Assembly: GCA_001766655.1 (NCBI GenBank)
Contig: MJCC01000007.1
Span: 1-64,000 of the forward strand
Origin: Phytomonas francai
Lineage: Eukaryota > Euglenozoa > Kinetoplastea > Trypanosomatida > Trypanosomatidae
Reading direction: 5' to 3'
Length of the DNA: 64,000 bases
The notes beneath the pieces were generated by a model, which was not told the origin of the DNA, did no database searches, and saw nothing but the letters and a program-made list of their open reading frames with translations. The position numbers and the translations under genes are program-made. This document shows, one piece after another, positions 9,372 through 18,255 of this stretch. Position 1 is the first letter of the stretch. The number at the start of each line of letters is the position of its first letter.

Positions 9372-11204
9372 TCAATCTGAAAATTCTGCTGACTCGGGTT
9401 TTTGATTTCTGGCTAATCCTGTGAGTGGCTTGCCAAGTGAATCGTAGATCCACACCCACGACTCGGTTCCCTGAAACTTCGTCCGTGCACGAAAAGGGTT
9501 TCCAGCGCTACCGCCACTTAAAGACCCCGACGTAGGTTTTTCATCTGTGACCTCTATTTCAGAATCCTTTTTCAGATCACTGTCACCGTTACCTTCGCAC
9601 AGCGCATGCGCACCGGAGTGGCGTGAAACCGATATAACCATGTTTGATGTTCGAGAATCGTCTGGGGGGGCACTAGCCACTATCCATGTGCCAGACTCGA
9701 TCTCCCCCCGAAGCTGTTCTGCACCCCAACCCGAAAAGCCGCAAATCACCACGACACTCTTTGGTGACACCTCATTAGAGTCAAGCTTTTCCATTAAGAC
9801 ATCGAAATCACCATTGAGCCACAAATTATCGGCGATAGGGAGCGCGCTGGGTATACCAGGAATTGAATGCAGGAGAAACAGATTGTCCTCGAATGTACCC
9901 GTCATAACAGGGCCGCCTACCATAATGGTGTGCATGCGAAAATGCTTCGAGAAAATTGCGTGTATGCGGCTAAAACGCACTGTAGCGCCGACCGGCACCT
10001 GAGTCCCCTCATCATTCTCAAGTGGTTTGTTGAGAACAAAGGCGGCTGACTCGTTGCTAGCGTGTCGCACCACCAACATCACGCTGTGGCGAAAGAACCC
10101 GCCAAGTTGTGGGTGCGCCAGAAGCAATTGCACAGTCTTTGGTGTAGTAGGATGCGATGATGCCACGCGGTCCGTCTCCTCCTCGTCCTCGTCGTTGTCT
10201 TTACCGTTGGTGTCGGTTTCCTCAACCTCAACAGCGCCCTCGGTTTCTTCAATGGGGTTAGGTAGCTCAGAATCGGTTGAGGCCTCCATCACAACCTTAG
10301 ATTCCGCAGTTTCGGCGACCTCATTGTCCCCCCCAGTGGCACTACCTGCCTCACTGCTCTCCTCATTCGGTATCTCCACTTCTTCATCCGACCCACGCCC
10401 AATCCTTCTGCGAGCTTCTCTTCTTCTAGCTTCGATCTTCTGGGCGTAACGGGCGCTTCGGGTCATCAGTGACTGTCGGAGTTCGTCTGTGAGTCCTTTG
10501 ATAAGATGAAGGTGATGCATCGGTTGCAACTCTAACACGCGCTGAACGACCGGAAGATCGATATTTTGGAGTTCAACTGGCACCCCTACCACAGAATCTT
10601 TGGTCTGGCTCGCGATCTCGCATATGAAACTCAACTCCTTAACAGCAGCAAAGGCATTAGTGAGATGGTTTGCTGAAAAGGGCGTTGCTTCGAAAAAAAA
10701 ACGCAGGGTCGGACACAGGAGATCGTATGGCTTTACGTCTAAAGGGATCCGTGTAATAGCAGTATTATCAGACTGTTTGGACTCCGTTGAAGTCGAGTTG
10801 GAGCCTGGTTCATCTTCCGGCTCTGGTGTCGAAGACGAGGCCTCCGTCACTGACCCATCCCCTTCCGGCTTTCCAGGTTCGCCTCCCTTTACTGTCGCCT
10901 CAGTCTTTTGCTGGACCATGCGCAAGTTATGCAAATTCATGGCAGCCACCGCCTCTTCACGTAGGGTCGGCGGAATGTAAAACTGTCTGATATTGTTGAG
11001 GCGTCGAATCAGATTGTCGACGAAAATGCGGCTATCCTGCCACGATGACAGCTTCCCGACATTCAGTGGAACCCACTCATTAATACTATGATTGTAAACT
11101 TGGATTGGGGCGCAGGATAGCATAGAACGCAAGGCAATGTCGCGGTCTACTTGACTGCACATCTTCAGTAGCCTTCGGTACGTCGTTAGGATAACCCTAT
11201 TCAT
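9372..11204 (-). CDS. AlgH/UPF0301-domain protein with LYR-like N-terminus (610 aa)
   Basis: The C-terminal part, roughly residues 350 to 540, is an AlgH (DUF179/UPF0301) domain. It shows LLLAHPQLGGFFRHSVMLVV, the AAFVLNKPL motif, the MVGGPVMTG motif and the VVICGFSGWGAEQL motif, in the order seen in bacterial and plastid family members. The biochemical function of AlgH is not settled. The N-terminus reads VILTTYRRLLKMC, which resembles the Leu-Tyr-Arg motif of small mitochondrial LYR proteins, followed by a helical region to about residue 100. Residues about 105-160 and 270-345 are acidic, Ser/Thr-rich linkers. Bacterial AlgH is under 200 residues, so most of this protein is extra. Mitochondrial location is an inference from the LYR-like motif only. 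Confidence 0.8.
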   Translation of the reverse strand: MNRVILTTYRRLLKMCSQVDRDIALRSMLSCAPIQVYNHSINEWVPLNVGKLSSWQDSRIFVDNLIRRLNNIRQFYIPPTLREEAVAAMNLHNLRMVQQKTEATVKGGEPGKPEGDGSVTEASSSTPEPEDEPGSNSTSTESKQSDNTAITRIPLDVKPYDLLCPTLRFFFEATPFSANHLTNAFAAVKELSFICEIASQTKDSVVGVPVELQNIDLPVVQRVLELQPMHHLHLIKGLTDELRQSLMTRSARYAQKIEARRREARRRIGRGSDEEVEIPNEESSEAGSATGGDNEVAETAESKVVMEASTDSELPNPIEETEGAVEVEETDTNGKDNDEDEEETDRVASSHPTTPKTVQLLLAHPQLGGFFRHSVMLVVRHASNESAAFVLNKPLENDEGTQVPVGATVRFSRIHAIFSKHFRMHTIMVGGPVMTGTFEDNLFLLHSIPGIPSALPIADNLWLNGDFDVLMEKLDSNEVSPKSVVVICGFSGWGAEQLRGEIESGTWIVASAPPDDSRTSNMVISVSRHSGAHALCEGNGDSDLKKDSEIEVTDEKPTSGSLSGGSAGNPFRARTKFQGTESWVWIYDSLGKPLTGLARNQKPESAEFSD

Positions 11205-12703
11205 ATCTAGGGTGAAAAAAGCTAAAAAAAAAAATCGATTGATTTCTTATCACGCAACCAAATGAGTGTAGCTGCCTCTTAGAGTATAAAATCCGTCCAA
11301 AAGGAGTTGATATATATATATATATATATATATGTTTGTCCACTGCTAAAAAATTTTGTTGAGAAATAATAGTAGAATCCAAGAAGTGTGAATGATATTT
11401 TCCCAGATGATTACCTCATTACCTTACATTCACGACACTAAAATGAAAAGAAACATTCACAAAAAAAAAGTAAATATCGAAAATGTTCTCTACTGGCTTA
11501 TAGATCTTTGCACCATTGGGCCAAAGCATCTGTATCATATGAATAAGTGTACAAATACCCAGGGTTGCTATTTCCATTTTACGGTAGTTACATGGATAGA
11601 CGTACGTACAGATTCCTAGAGGACGGAGGGATAGATGGCGATAGGGGGATATTTACTGTATCGTTTGAGGTTTTTGGTACCCTTGTTTCCAGTTGAGCAC
11701 TGGGTTTGCCTTCCCTTGATTCAAACAGATAACAGGCATAGCTACACAGTCACTCTTACTGACGGTCCATTCGTCATTCCGGTTATCGATATCTCGATGT
11801 TCAAACAGTAGGACTCAGTTCGAACAAATAAAAGAGTGAAAAAAGGGAGAGAGTAGAAACAAGTTCCCATTAAAACTTTTGGAGAGAAGTGTTCACTGCT
11901 TCGAGCTAAGCCACTTCCAAACATTCTCTCTCTTGTGTTGCTACCACTCACTTTTAATCCCTGTTGAAATGAATCCGTATAATTTGTAGGTCTTTGCACA
12001 GCAAAACAGCTCATGAGAGATGAGACATGCAGCAGGTTCCGGATGGAAGCCTTCTATGCTATGTATGTCAGATCGTCTCTGTAGCAAAGTGGCACCATGA
12101 CTGAACTACCCTTTAGCACCTCCGTAGTATTCCCCTTTCAGCGTCGAGCATCCGTTTCCAAGGCTGGTGAGACCTGCTACCAATAGGTATTGTTGGATTC
12201 GCCTATGCTGTCAAGGACAGTTGTTCACCTTCTGCTTAGTGAGGCGCCAACCACGTCGAAAGTGGATAAAGGACAGTGTTGGGTTACGAAGCTACTACTT
12301 TATCCTGTTTAGCGCCGTGAGGAGCAGCTGACTCCGGGAGATGGCTGAGATCTTGCAGAGTAGGGTCCACCGCGGCAAAAGACGATGCAGCCCCTCCGGC
12401 GATCTTCCGATCGGCGTAAAGAGTCCCATACTCGCCCAGCTGTGTGTTGTCACCGTCGTTACTCTGGGATGAAGACAACATGGCGTGATGTGTGGACGAT
12501 GCGGGCAGCACAGATGTTAAAGAGGAGTCTGATAATTGTTGCGGCTGCCGTTTCTTTGCTCCGTGGCAATCGAATGTGTTGTTCTTTCAACACGATAGAG
12601 TCATGCCGCTATTTACCGGAGCCGTCACCACAGTACCCCCCATCCCTACCCCCTGTCTCGGAGATTTTTTTAGTTTTTCACCATATGAGGTGGCTATGGT
12701 GGC
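11205..12703. other. 1.5-kb intergenic region
   Basis: Lies between the coiled-coil gene and the AlgH-domain gene and probably holds a long 3' untranslated region. It contains a TA microsatellite. A 90-codon ATG frame at 11742-12014 and a 75-codon GTG frame at 12284-12511, both minus strand, have no recognisable product. I see no RNA gene here. Confidence 0.55.
11310..11333. repeat. (TA)n microsatellite
   Basis: Twelve TA-type dinucleotides in a row, about 110 bases upstream of the AlgH-domain gene's start codon. Confidence 0.9.
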
Positions 12704-15484
12704 CTAGGCCGACATTTTCTGGAATGGTAGCTGTTGCTGTTGCGTAGGAAGATGATGCTGTCCCTGCAAAAAGCGCAATTGCAGATCCGACAACTGTTGA
12801 AGATGCTGTTTTTGTCGCTCCAGCACGCCTAATGCGGTATTCAACCCTTTTTTAGCGATCCCCATTCGCCCTCCCATCTTTTCACGATGAGCCATTAACG
12901 CTTTCCGCTCCTTTTCAAGTTTTTCTCCCTCCATCCTCGCACGTGCAGTCTCAGTGTGAACCTCAACCTGCTGCAACGCTAGGGAGGACTCAGCGCGTTG
13001 TAGTTCGCTGAACATATTCGCTATTGAACCCCAGAGCTGGCATACGTCATCGTATTGCCTTCCCATGGCCGCTAGCTCGCGACTGTGAGCTGTCCACTCA
13101 TGCTGGTATGCAGTACGTAGCCTCCTATGGTGTGCATCTCGCTCCCGCAAGCGATCGACGACAAGCTGGAGAAAATATACAAGTGTGATATCCCCCGAAG
13201 GAACAAGCGCTTCGACCCCCACAATCGCCTCCTCTGCCGGTACATTATCGATTTCAGAGAACGGAGATACAAGTACAGGTAGTTCAAGGCGTATAGACGC
13301 GCTGAGGTTCTGTTGATGGTCGCGCTCCCACATCCTGCGAACGAAGTCAAGTTTGGATTGCTGCGATCTATGGGCCTGCTGGCTCGCCTGTAGGTATTCC
13401 GCACCTTGGACCAAGTTTTCGTGAATGCGTTGACGTAGCTCCTGACAACGCTGCTGACGTGCATCGATCTGCTCCTTCAGCTGTCGTGCGGTACACATGA
13501 GAGTACGTACCATCTGCTCAGTCTCAGCTATCAGAGGATGGTGTTGCGCGATATCAGGTCCGGTTACTTTGCACTGAGCTTTCTCGGATAAAACTTGCTC
13601 CTTGATGAACTCCATAAGCTCCCTAAGCTTCGCCTCTATGGATCCTATTCCACATCGATTGCTTATGGACGTCGCGTCCAACCGTAAATTCTCGAAGCGT
13701 TCCCGTGTCTGGAGGTTTACCCGGGAACGCATCTTGGAAAGATTTTCCTCTAGCGCACTAAGTTCTGCACACCATAGTTGGCGGCGAACGGAAGCTTCTG
13801 TTTCACATCGGCTCACTACTTCTGCTTCTTGAGCCTGTCTGATTGAACTATCCGCCTCGCGAGTACGCATATTTTGTCTCTCCAATGTCCGACAGCCCTC
13901 TGAGGAACTTTTTTCGAACTGGTCAAGCGCACGCTTGACTTTAGCAGATACCTCACCTGTGAGACATGAGAGGCGCTGTCTGGATTCATCCTTCAGCTGA
14001 TTGGATGAGCTCCGGACCATCTCACTCAAAGCCGAAAAGCTTTCCCGCCTTTGCTCTGCCCTTTGCGAGTACCACGTAAAGTAACGGTCCATCATATTCG
14101 TAATATAACTTCCATACTGTAGTTTCTGATCTGCCATATTCTCAAAAAAGTATTTATCTCTCCGAATTCGGGCCGTATGGGTCGCTTCGAAGGTCTCACT
14201 GTGAATGTAATCGACCACATGTTGCTGAATAGCATCCAAACGAGAATCATAGTAACCTTGTAGAATAGCCAGGCCAGTGTCGATGAGGGTTTGGAACGAA
14301 TTATCTCCTTTTTTGCTTGGTTCCTCCGTAGACTTCAAAGGGTAGTTTATCTGCCCTTGCTGTTGCGTGATCTCACGGGGCACCGAGGTCATAATCGGAA
14401 CTGGTTGTGCGGGCCTCAGCGGGCTCGATACAACTTCGGGGAATGCGGAAGCGACGTCAGCGTGTCGATGAGGTATGGATAACTCGTGCTCTCCATTTGT
14501 ACAAGCCTCTTTAGCCACCGAGAGGGCGAGACGGATGCCTTTTGCGCTATATGGATCAGTTCGAATAAAAAGTGCTCGTTTACAATGCAAGTCCGCCACA
14601 GAGTGACTTACCCTTAACAAAGACGCCTGAAGGTGTTGAAGTTGACTCCTGTACCGTTCAGTCTCCTCGTTGCGCGTTCTCTGTATTAGTTTGGTTATAT
14701 CCTCAGTGTATTGGCTTCTCATCGCATCCAAACGACTAGTAGCCTCCCTCCGCACCGCTTCACAAGCTTCAACCAACTGCCCCTCCTGTTTCTCCAATTC
14801 CATTGATTTTGTTAGTTTTGTCGTACATAGCTCAATAATCTCAGCCTCTTCTTTTGCCTGACGTGTATCTAACTTGTCATCGAGCTCTTTTATCTCGGCA
14901 CTAATAGCATCCAAAGAAGCATATAAGCCTTGCATCTCCGCATGCTGTTTCCTGACTTCAGCGGCGCGACGCACTGCAGCCTCGTCGACCTCCGCGTGAT
15001 CCACAGTGTCGATTACATTGGCTATTCTATGTGTTTCTGGGGGTAAGCTCGAGCCCGGAAAATCGAAAGGTTCTATGTCATTATCAATCCCTTTCTTAAA
15101 AGGAACGGTACCCACCGTTGCGGTGTTGGCACCTGTAGTTAACCCTGTTCTTCTGGGTACCTCAAGAGCAGCACCCATCATCGAAGGCGACGTCGAGCCC
15201 AACGGCACTGAGGCTGAGGTTTCATGATTATCTGAACCATATGATACAACGGGAAAAGATGGCGATTTTGAAGTCGACGCCATAGCTGCTCGACGACCTG
15301 CTTTTGGACGAGGTGGTACTACACCAAGCAATGACAAAGCGGCATCTGCTGCGGGTTGTGGCGAGGTTCGTGCGGCAGGGTTGCGGCTAGAGTACAGTAC
15401 GGATGTAGGAAGCTGCTTCTGATCTGGCCAGGTGGAAATAGAAGGGATGTCATTCAAATCATCTTTAAACAAACCAAGATTCAT
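12704..15484 (-). CDS. long coiled-coil protein, cytoskeletal type (926 aa)
   Basis: The start is set at the ATG at 15484; five further open codons upstream begin only with GTG. The first 150 residues are disordered (Ser, Pro, Ala rich). From about residue 160 to the end the protein is almost continuous alpha-helix with heptad-like spacing, Gln/Glu/Arg-rich segments and few glycines, ending in a Gln-rich tail (QQQQLPFQKMSA). No enzymatic motif is visible. A basal-body, transition-fibre or flagellar attachment protein such as an FBF1-like protein would fit this layout, but I could not find a diagnostic motif, so it is left as an unassigned coiled-coil protein. Confidence 0.85.
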   Translation of the reverse strand: MNLGLFKDDLNDIPSISTWPDQKQLPTSVLYSSRNPAARTSPQPAADAALSLLGVVPPRPKAGRRAAMASTSKSPSFPVVSYGSDNHETSASVPLGSTSPSMMGAALEVPRRTGLTTGANTATVGTVPFKKGIDNDIEPFDFPGSSLPPETHRIANVIDTVDHAEVDEAAVRRAAEVRKQHAEMQGLYASLDAISAEIKELDDKLDTRQAKEEAEIIELCTTKLTKSMELEKQEGQLVEACEAVRREATSRLDAMRSQYTEDITKLIQRTRNEETERYRSQLQHLQASLLRVSHSVADLHCKRALFIRTDPYSAKGIRLALSVAKEACTNGEHELSIPHRHADVASAFPEVVSSPLRPAQPVPIMTSVPREITQQQGQINYPLKSTEEPSKKGDNSFQTLIDTGLAILQGYYDSRLDAIQQHVVDYIHSETFEATHTARIRRDKYFFENMADQKLQYGSYITNMMDRYFTWYSQRAEQRRESFSALSEMVRSSSNQLKDESRQRLSCLTGEVSAKVKRALDQFEKSSSEGCRTLERQNMRTREADSSIRQAQEAEVVSRCETEASVRRQLWCAELSALEENLSKMRSRVNLQTRERFENLRLDATSISNRCGIGSIEAKLRELMEFIKEQVLSEKAQCKVTGPDIAQHHPLIAETEQMVRTLMCTARQLKEQIDARQQRCQELRQRIHENLVQGAEYLQASQQAHRSQQSKLDFVRRMWERDHQQNLSASIRLELPVLVSPFSEIDNVPAEEAIVGVEALVPSGDITLVYFLQLVVDRLRERDAHHRRLRTAYQHEWTAHSRELAAMGRQYDDVCQLWGSIANMFSELQRAESSLALQQVEVHTETARARMEGEKLEKERKALMAHREKMGGRMGIAKKGLNTALGVLERQKQHLQQLSDLQLRFLQGQHHLPTQQQQLPFQKMSA

Positions 15485-16001
15485 CCTATTTTTCCCCACC
15501 TAAAGTTCTCTTGCTCAGTCAAAATGCTAAGCCACTGTTTCTCTCCCTGCTAAAGCAAAGAGTTGTCTGGATTTCAACCAGATTTTGAATCTATTATATA
15601 CAATCTATGGGATCTAAAAAAAAAAAGAAGGATCTATTTTTTGGAAGCAATCTGTGAAATATATCCGGAAAATTGTTGGAAACGAAATCTTACAGAAAAA
15701 AACCGATAGTTATCTCTTAGAGCTGTCGTAGTGGTCTTGGACGAAAAGGATAATTAATTAAAAATCCGAACTGATATCAAGTAAATAGTTGAAAAATCTT
15801 CTTTAAAAATTTGGAAAGTCAAAGAATCGATAGAAAATCAAATAAAAATAACAATTTATCAGAGTTTGAGATATATGATGATAATAATCTCAAAACAGAA
15901 AGGTTATAGGAGGAAGAGGTTTACATTACTCCCCTCCCCCCTTACTACACACACATACACACACCGGCATGCGAGAGTGTGTGCTCAAAACACTTCATTC
16001 A
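15485..16001. other. intergenic region, CCDC124 to coiled-coil gene
   Basis: AT-rich spacer of about 520 bases with a short CA-type microsatellite near 15947-15964, close to the 3' end of the CCDC124 gene. Nothing else is supported. Confidence 0.6.
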
Positions 16002-16793
16002 TCACTCCTTTCCACTGGTCTCTTCGTGTTCTTCATCCGAGTCAGCCCCTTCAAGCCACTTCCGTTCCTCATTCAAACGAGCCTGATCACGTGCCTCATT
16101 GCGCAATACAAATGGATTGAGCAGGGACTTTTGCCACATCTCCCATATAATGTCATTGTACTGGGTTCGACGCAAATTCGGTCGCTCCTCCTTGACTTTT
16201 TCAAGTTGATCTGCGTAAAAGGCCTTGTAAAGCGTCTTCGCGCGCTTCCCAATATGGCGATTATCTGGAATCGCTTGCTTCTGATACTGAAGGCTTTGCA
16301 ACGCCGCGTCTATAGTTCCATGAGAAGCAATCACTGCCGGGTCCTCCCATGATTCCATCGTCAACAAGCGATTTTCATTACGTTTTGGTAGCTCAATATT
16401 ATTAATGTCATGGGACGCACTGTTTTTGTTTTCATTGATAGAACCCCGCACTGCGTCACGCTCCTTATCATATGCAGCGAGCGCCTTGCTCAGGCTCTTC
16501 TGAAGCTCACGCTTCTGAATGTGAACTGGGAGCTTGTCCTTCTGATACTCAGCCTCTTCCTTTAACAATTGTTCTCGCTTTTCAGCTTCGCGAAGTGCTT
16601 TTTCTTCCATTTTACGCTCCTGTTCACGCTGCTTCTCAAGCCTTTTAGGGACCTTGGCGTCGTCCCTCCACTTTGCATCCTCGTGGGAAGCCTCACGTGT
16701 CTTCTTGGACTCCAAAAGACGCTCCTCTTCCCGCTTGCGAGCTTCCTCGCTGTGGCGGTTAGCGTACTTGTTAGATTTTGGCCCACTAGGCAT
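16002..16793 (-). CDS. CCDC124: CCDC124/Lso2-family ribosome-associated protein (263 aa)
   Basis: Two halves are visible. The N-terminal 110 residues form a highly charged single helix, starting MPSGPKSNKYANRHSEEARK, like the helix by which CCDC124 (yeast Lso2) enters the ribosome. The C-terminal part has the family signature: an ASHGTIDAALQSL segment, then YKAFYADQLEKVKEERPNLR, then the IIWEMWQKSLLNPF block, equivalent to the ENPNMRLSQ and WLRSPDNPMNQ region of animal CCDC124. Known members bind vacant or hibernating ribosomes at the tRNA and mRNA channels and help translation restart. Human CCDC124 is 223 residues, so this is slightly longer. The ASCC3 helicase, another ribosome-linked factor, lies two genes upstream. 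Confidence 0.85.
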   Translation of the reverse strand: MPSGPKSNKYANRHSEEARKREEERLLESKKTREASHEDAKWRDDAKVPKRLEKQREQERKMEEKALREAEKREQLLKEEAEYQKDKLPVHIQKRELQKSLSKALAAYDKERDAVRGSINENKNSASHDINNIELPKRNENRLLTMESWEDPAVIASHGTIDAALQSLQYQKQAIPDNRHIGKRAKTLYKAFYADQLEKVKEERPNLRRTQYNDIIWEMWQKSLLNPFVLRNEARDQARLNEERKWLEGADSDEEHEETSGKE

Positions 16794-17018
16794 ACTTACT
16801 TTTCGTGTTATTATCGTTTTAAAATTTAGAATACTTTCCTATTAACCTGTAAACCACACAAATAGCAATCGGAAAAAAAAAACAGTAAAATACAATGAAT
16901 CACGAAAATGTTAAAAACTGTAGCCTTGATATGATTATAAAGGCTTCGTACTGGGAGACGCTTACTTGTTACGCCTTGCTAGAGAAGCAATGCTTCATAT
17001 ATATGTATATTTATTTAT

Positions 17019-17861
17019 TTACACGACGAGCTGTATTCCCACCACAGTACCGTCTCGGACCCTAGGCCGGAGCATGGTTCGCGTACACACAAATTGACAC
17101 CGCGCGGCGATCATTTTCGCCATCTGCAGCGCCTCAAAGTCCGAATGATAGAAGAGTGATCCCCTGCAGTTAAGGAAAAAAACACCAGCGTTTTCCACCA
17201 CCACGGATGCGTGAAGTGCACGAGAGAGCGGGACAGGGATGCACGGAACACGCGCCGCGGCAGAATCTCTACCCTCGAAAGTTGGTGGGCCCTGCTTATG
17301 ACACTCGCTTTGTTTAGAGTTGATACACAAGACCACCAGGCGCCCAACAGGAACCTCTCCTCGCCGTAGTGCAGGCACTTCGCTACCATCATGCCAGTGC
17401 ATCGTTTGAATTACCTCATCAAGAGTAGCTAACGCTCTATTGGAGCGTTCTGAAGCATCAAAATAGCTGGTACAGACTCCAGTGACGTCCGCCATTGGAA
17501 GGTGCCGTAGGTGACGGGGCACAGAAGAAACAGTGCGAAGGAGGAGATCTCCTGGATAAAGATGTGTCTCGGCTCTCCGATCCGGTGAGCTTGATGGGTC
17601 CGCTTTCTGGTGTGAAGAAGATGCAGTATTCAGGAAACGTCGGTGGTAATACGAATTTCCTGTCAACAATTGCGGGATACCCGATGCTTGCCTCGTTGTC
17701 ACAGGTGCGTCATTCTTCTGTAAACGGGAAGAGGGAGTGAGTTCAACAAAAATGCTATCGTGATCATTTTTATTTGTAGCCATGTTCTTCATGAGAAGCA
17801 TACATCGTCCAGTGAGTTGCAACGTCGGGTAACGAGCATAGCGATGATTAATTTTCTTCAT
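17019..17861 (-). CDS. hypothetical protein, possibly mitochondrial (280 aa)
   Basis: The frame is assigned to the ATG at 17861; the ten extra upstream codons start only with GTG. I do not recognise the product. The first 35 residues are rich in Arg, Lys and His with several Met and no acidic residue (MKKINHRYARYPTLQLTGRC), compatible with a mitochondrial presequence. The middle is Ser/Arg-rich and probably disordered. The last 150 residues alternate hydrophobic beta-like segments (GRLVVLCINSK, ASVVVENAGVFFLNCRGSLF) and end in VVGIQLVV, suggesting a compact alpha/beta domain. Intact, with no frameshift. Later in-frame Met codons at residues 21, 24 and 27 are alternative starts. Confidence 0.7.
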   Translation of the reverse strand: MKKINHRYARYPTLQLTGRCMLLMKNMATNKNDHDSIFVELTPSSRLQKNDAPVTTRQASGIPQLLTGNSYYHRRFLNTASSSHQKADPSSSPDRRAETHLYPGDLLLRTVSSVPRHLRHLPMADVTGVCTSYFDASERSNRALATLDEVIQTMHWHDGSEVPALRRGEVPVGRLVVLCINSKQSECHKQGPPTFEGRDSAAARVPCIPVPLSRALHASVVVENAGVFFLNCRGSLFYHSDFEALQMAKMIAARCQFVCTRTMLRPRVRDGTVVGIQLVV

Positions 17862-18255
17862 AGTTGACCCAATTCTGGATTTCGCTTTCACTTCTAGCGT
17901 GAAGATGCTATTGGTATTTTTTGGTGTTCTTGTTGTAAACGCATGATGATTTAAACAATGGGAAGAAAACTTGTCTTGATCCCCCTAACAGAAGAAAATG
18001 GCAATATGAACAGAAAAGTCTCAAAGGATAGGCCATGGTACGATAGAATTTTTGGTGAAGAACCTCACTAAAGCGAGCTTAACTGGTTGAGATGGCCCTG
18101 GTTCCTTTTATCGTTTAGTCATCACTTCAAAACAGAGAATATACTTATTATGTCTCTGACTTTTCTTTTGCTGCAACCACACCACAACAGTAAAAGGTTT
18201 CGATTACGAATTTTTTTTTTCAAAGCCCATGTAACGAACCCCATTCATCAGCAAT
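17862..18255. other. intergenic region, ASCC3 to hypothetical gene
   Basis: AT-rich spacer of about 390 bases, expected to contain the ASCC3 3' untranslated region and the leader of the hypothetical gene. No other element is seen. Confidence 0.6.

Noticed and set aside
11742..12014. Minus-strand ATG frame of 90 codons in the 1.5-kb gap
   Set aside because: No homology, no acceptor tract close upstream that stands out, and composition like untranslated DNA. Possible but not supported.
12284..12511. Minus-strand frame of 75 codons, possibly a frameshifted tail of the coiled-coil protein
   Set aside because: It begins with GTG, and the coiled-coil protein ends cleanly at 12704 with no open frame bridging the two.
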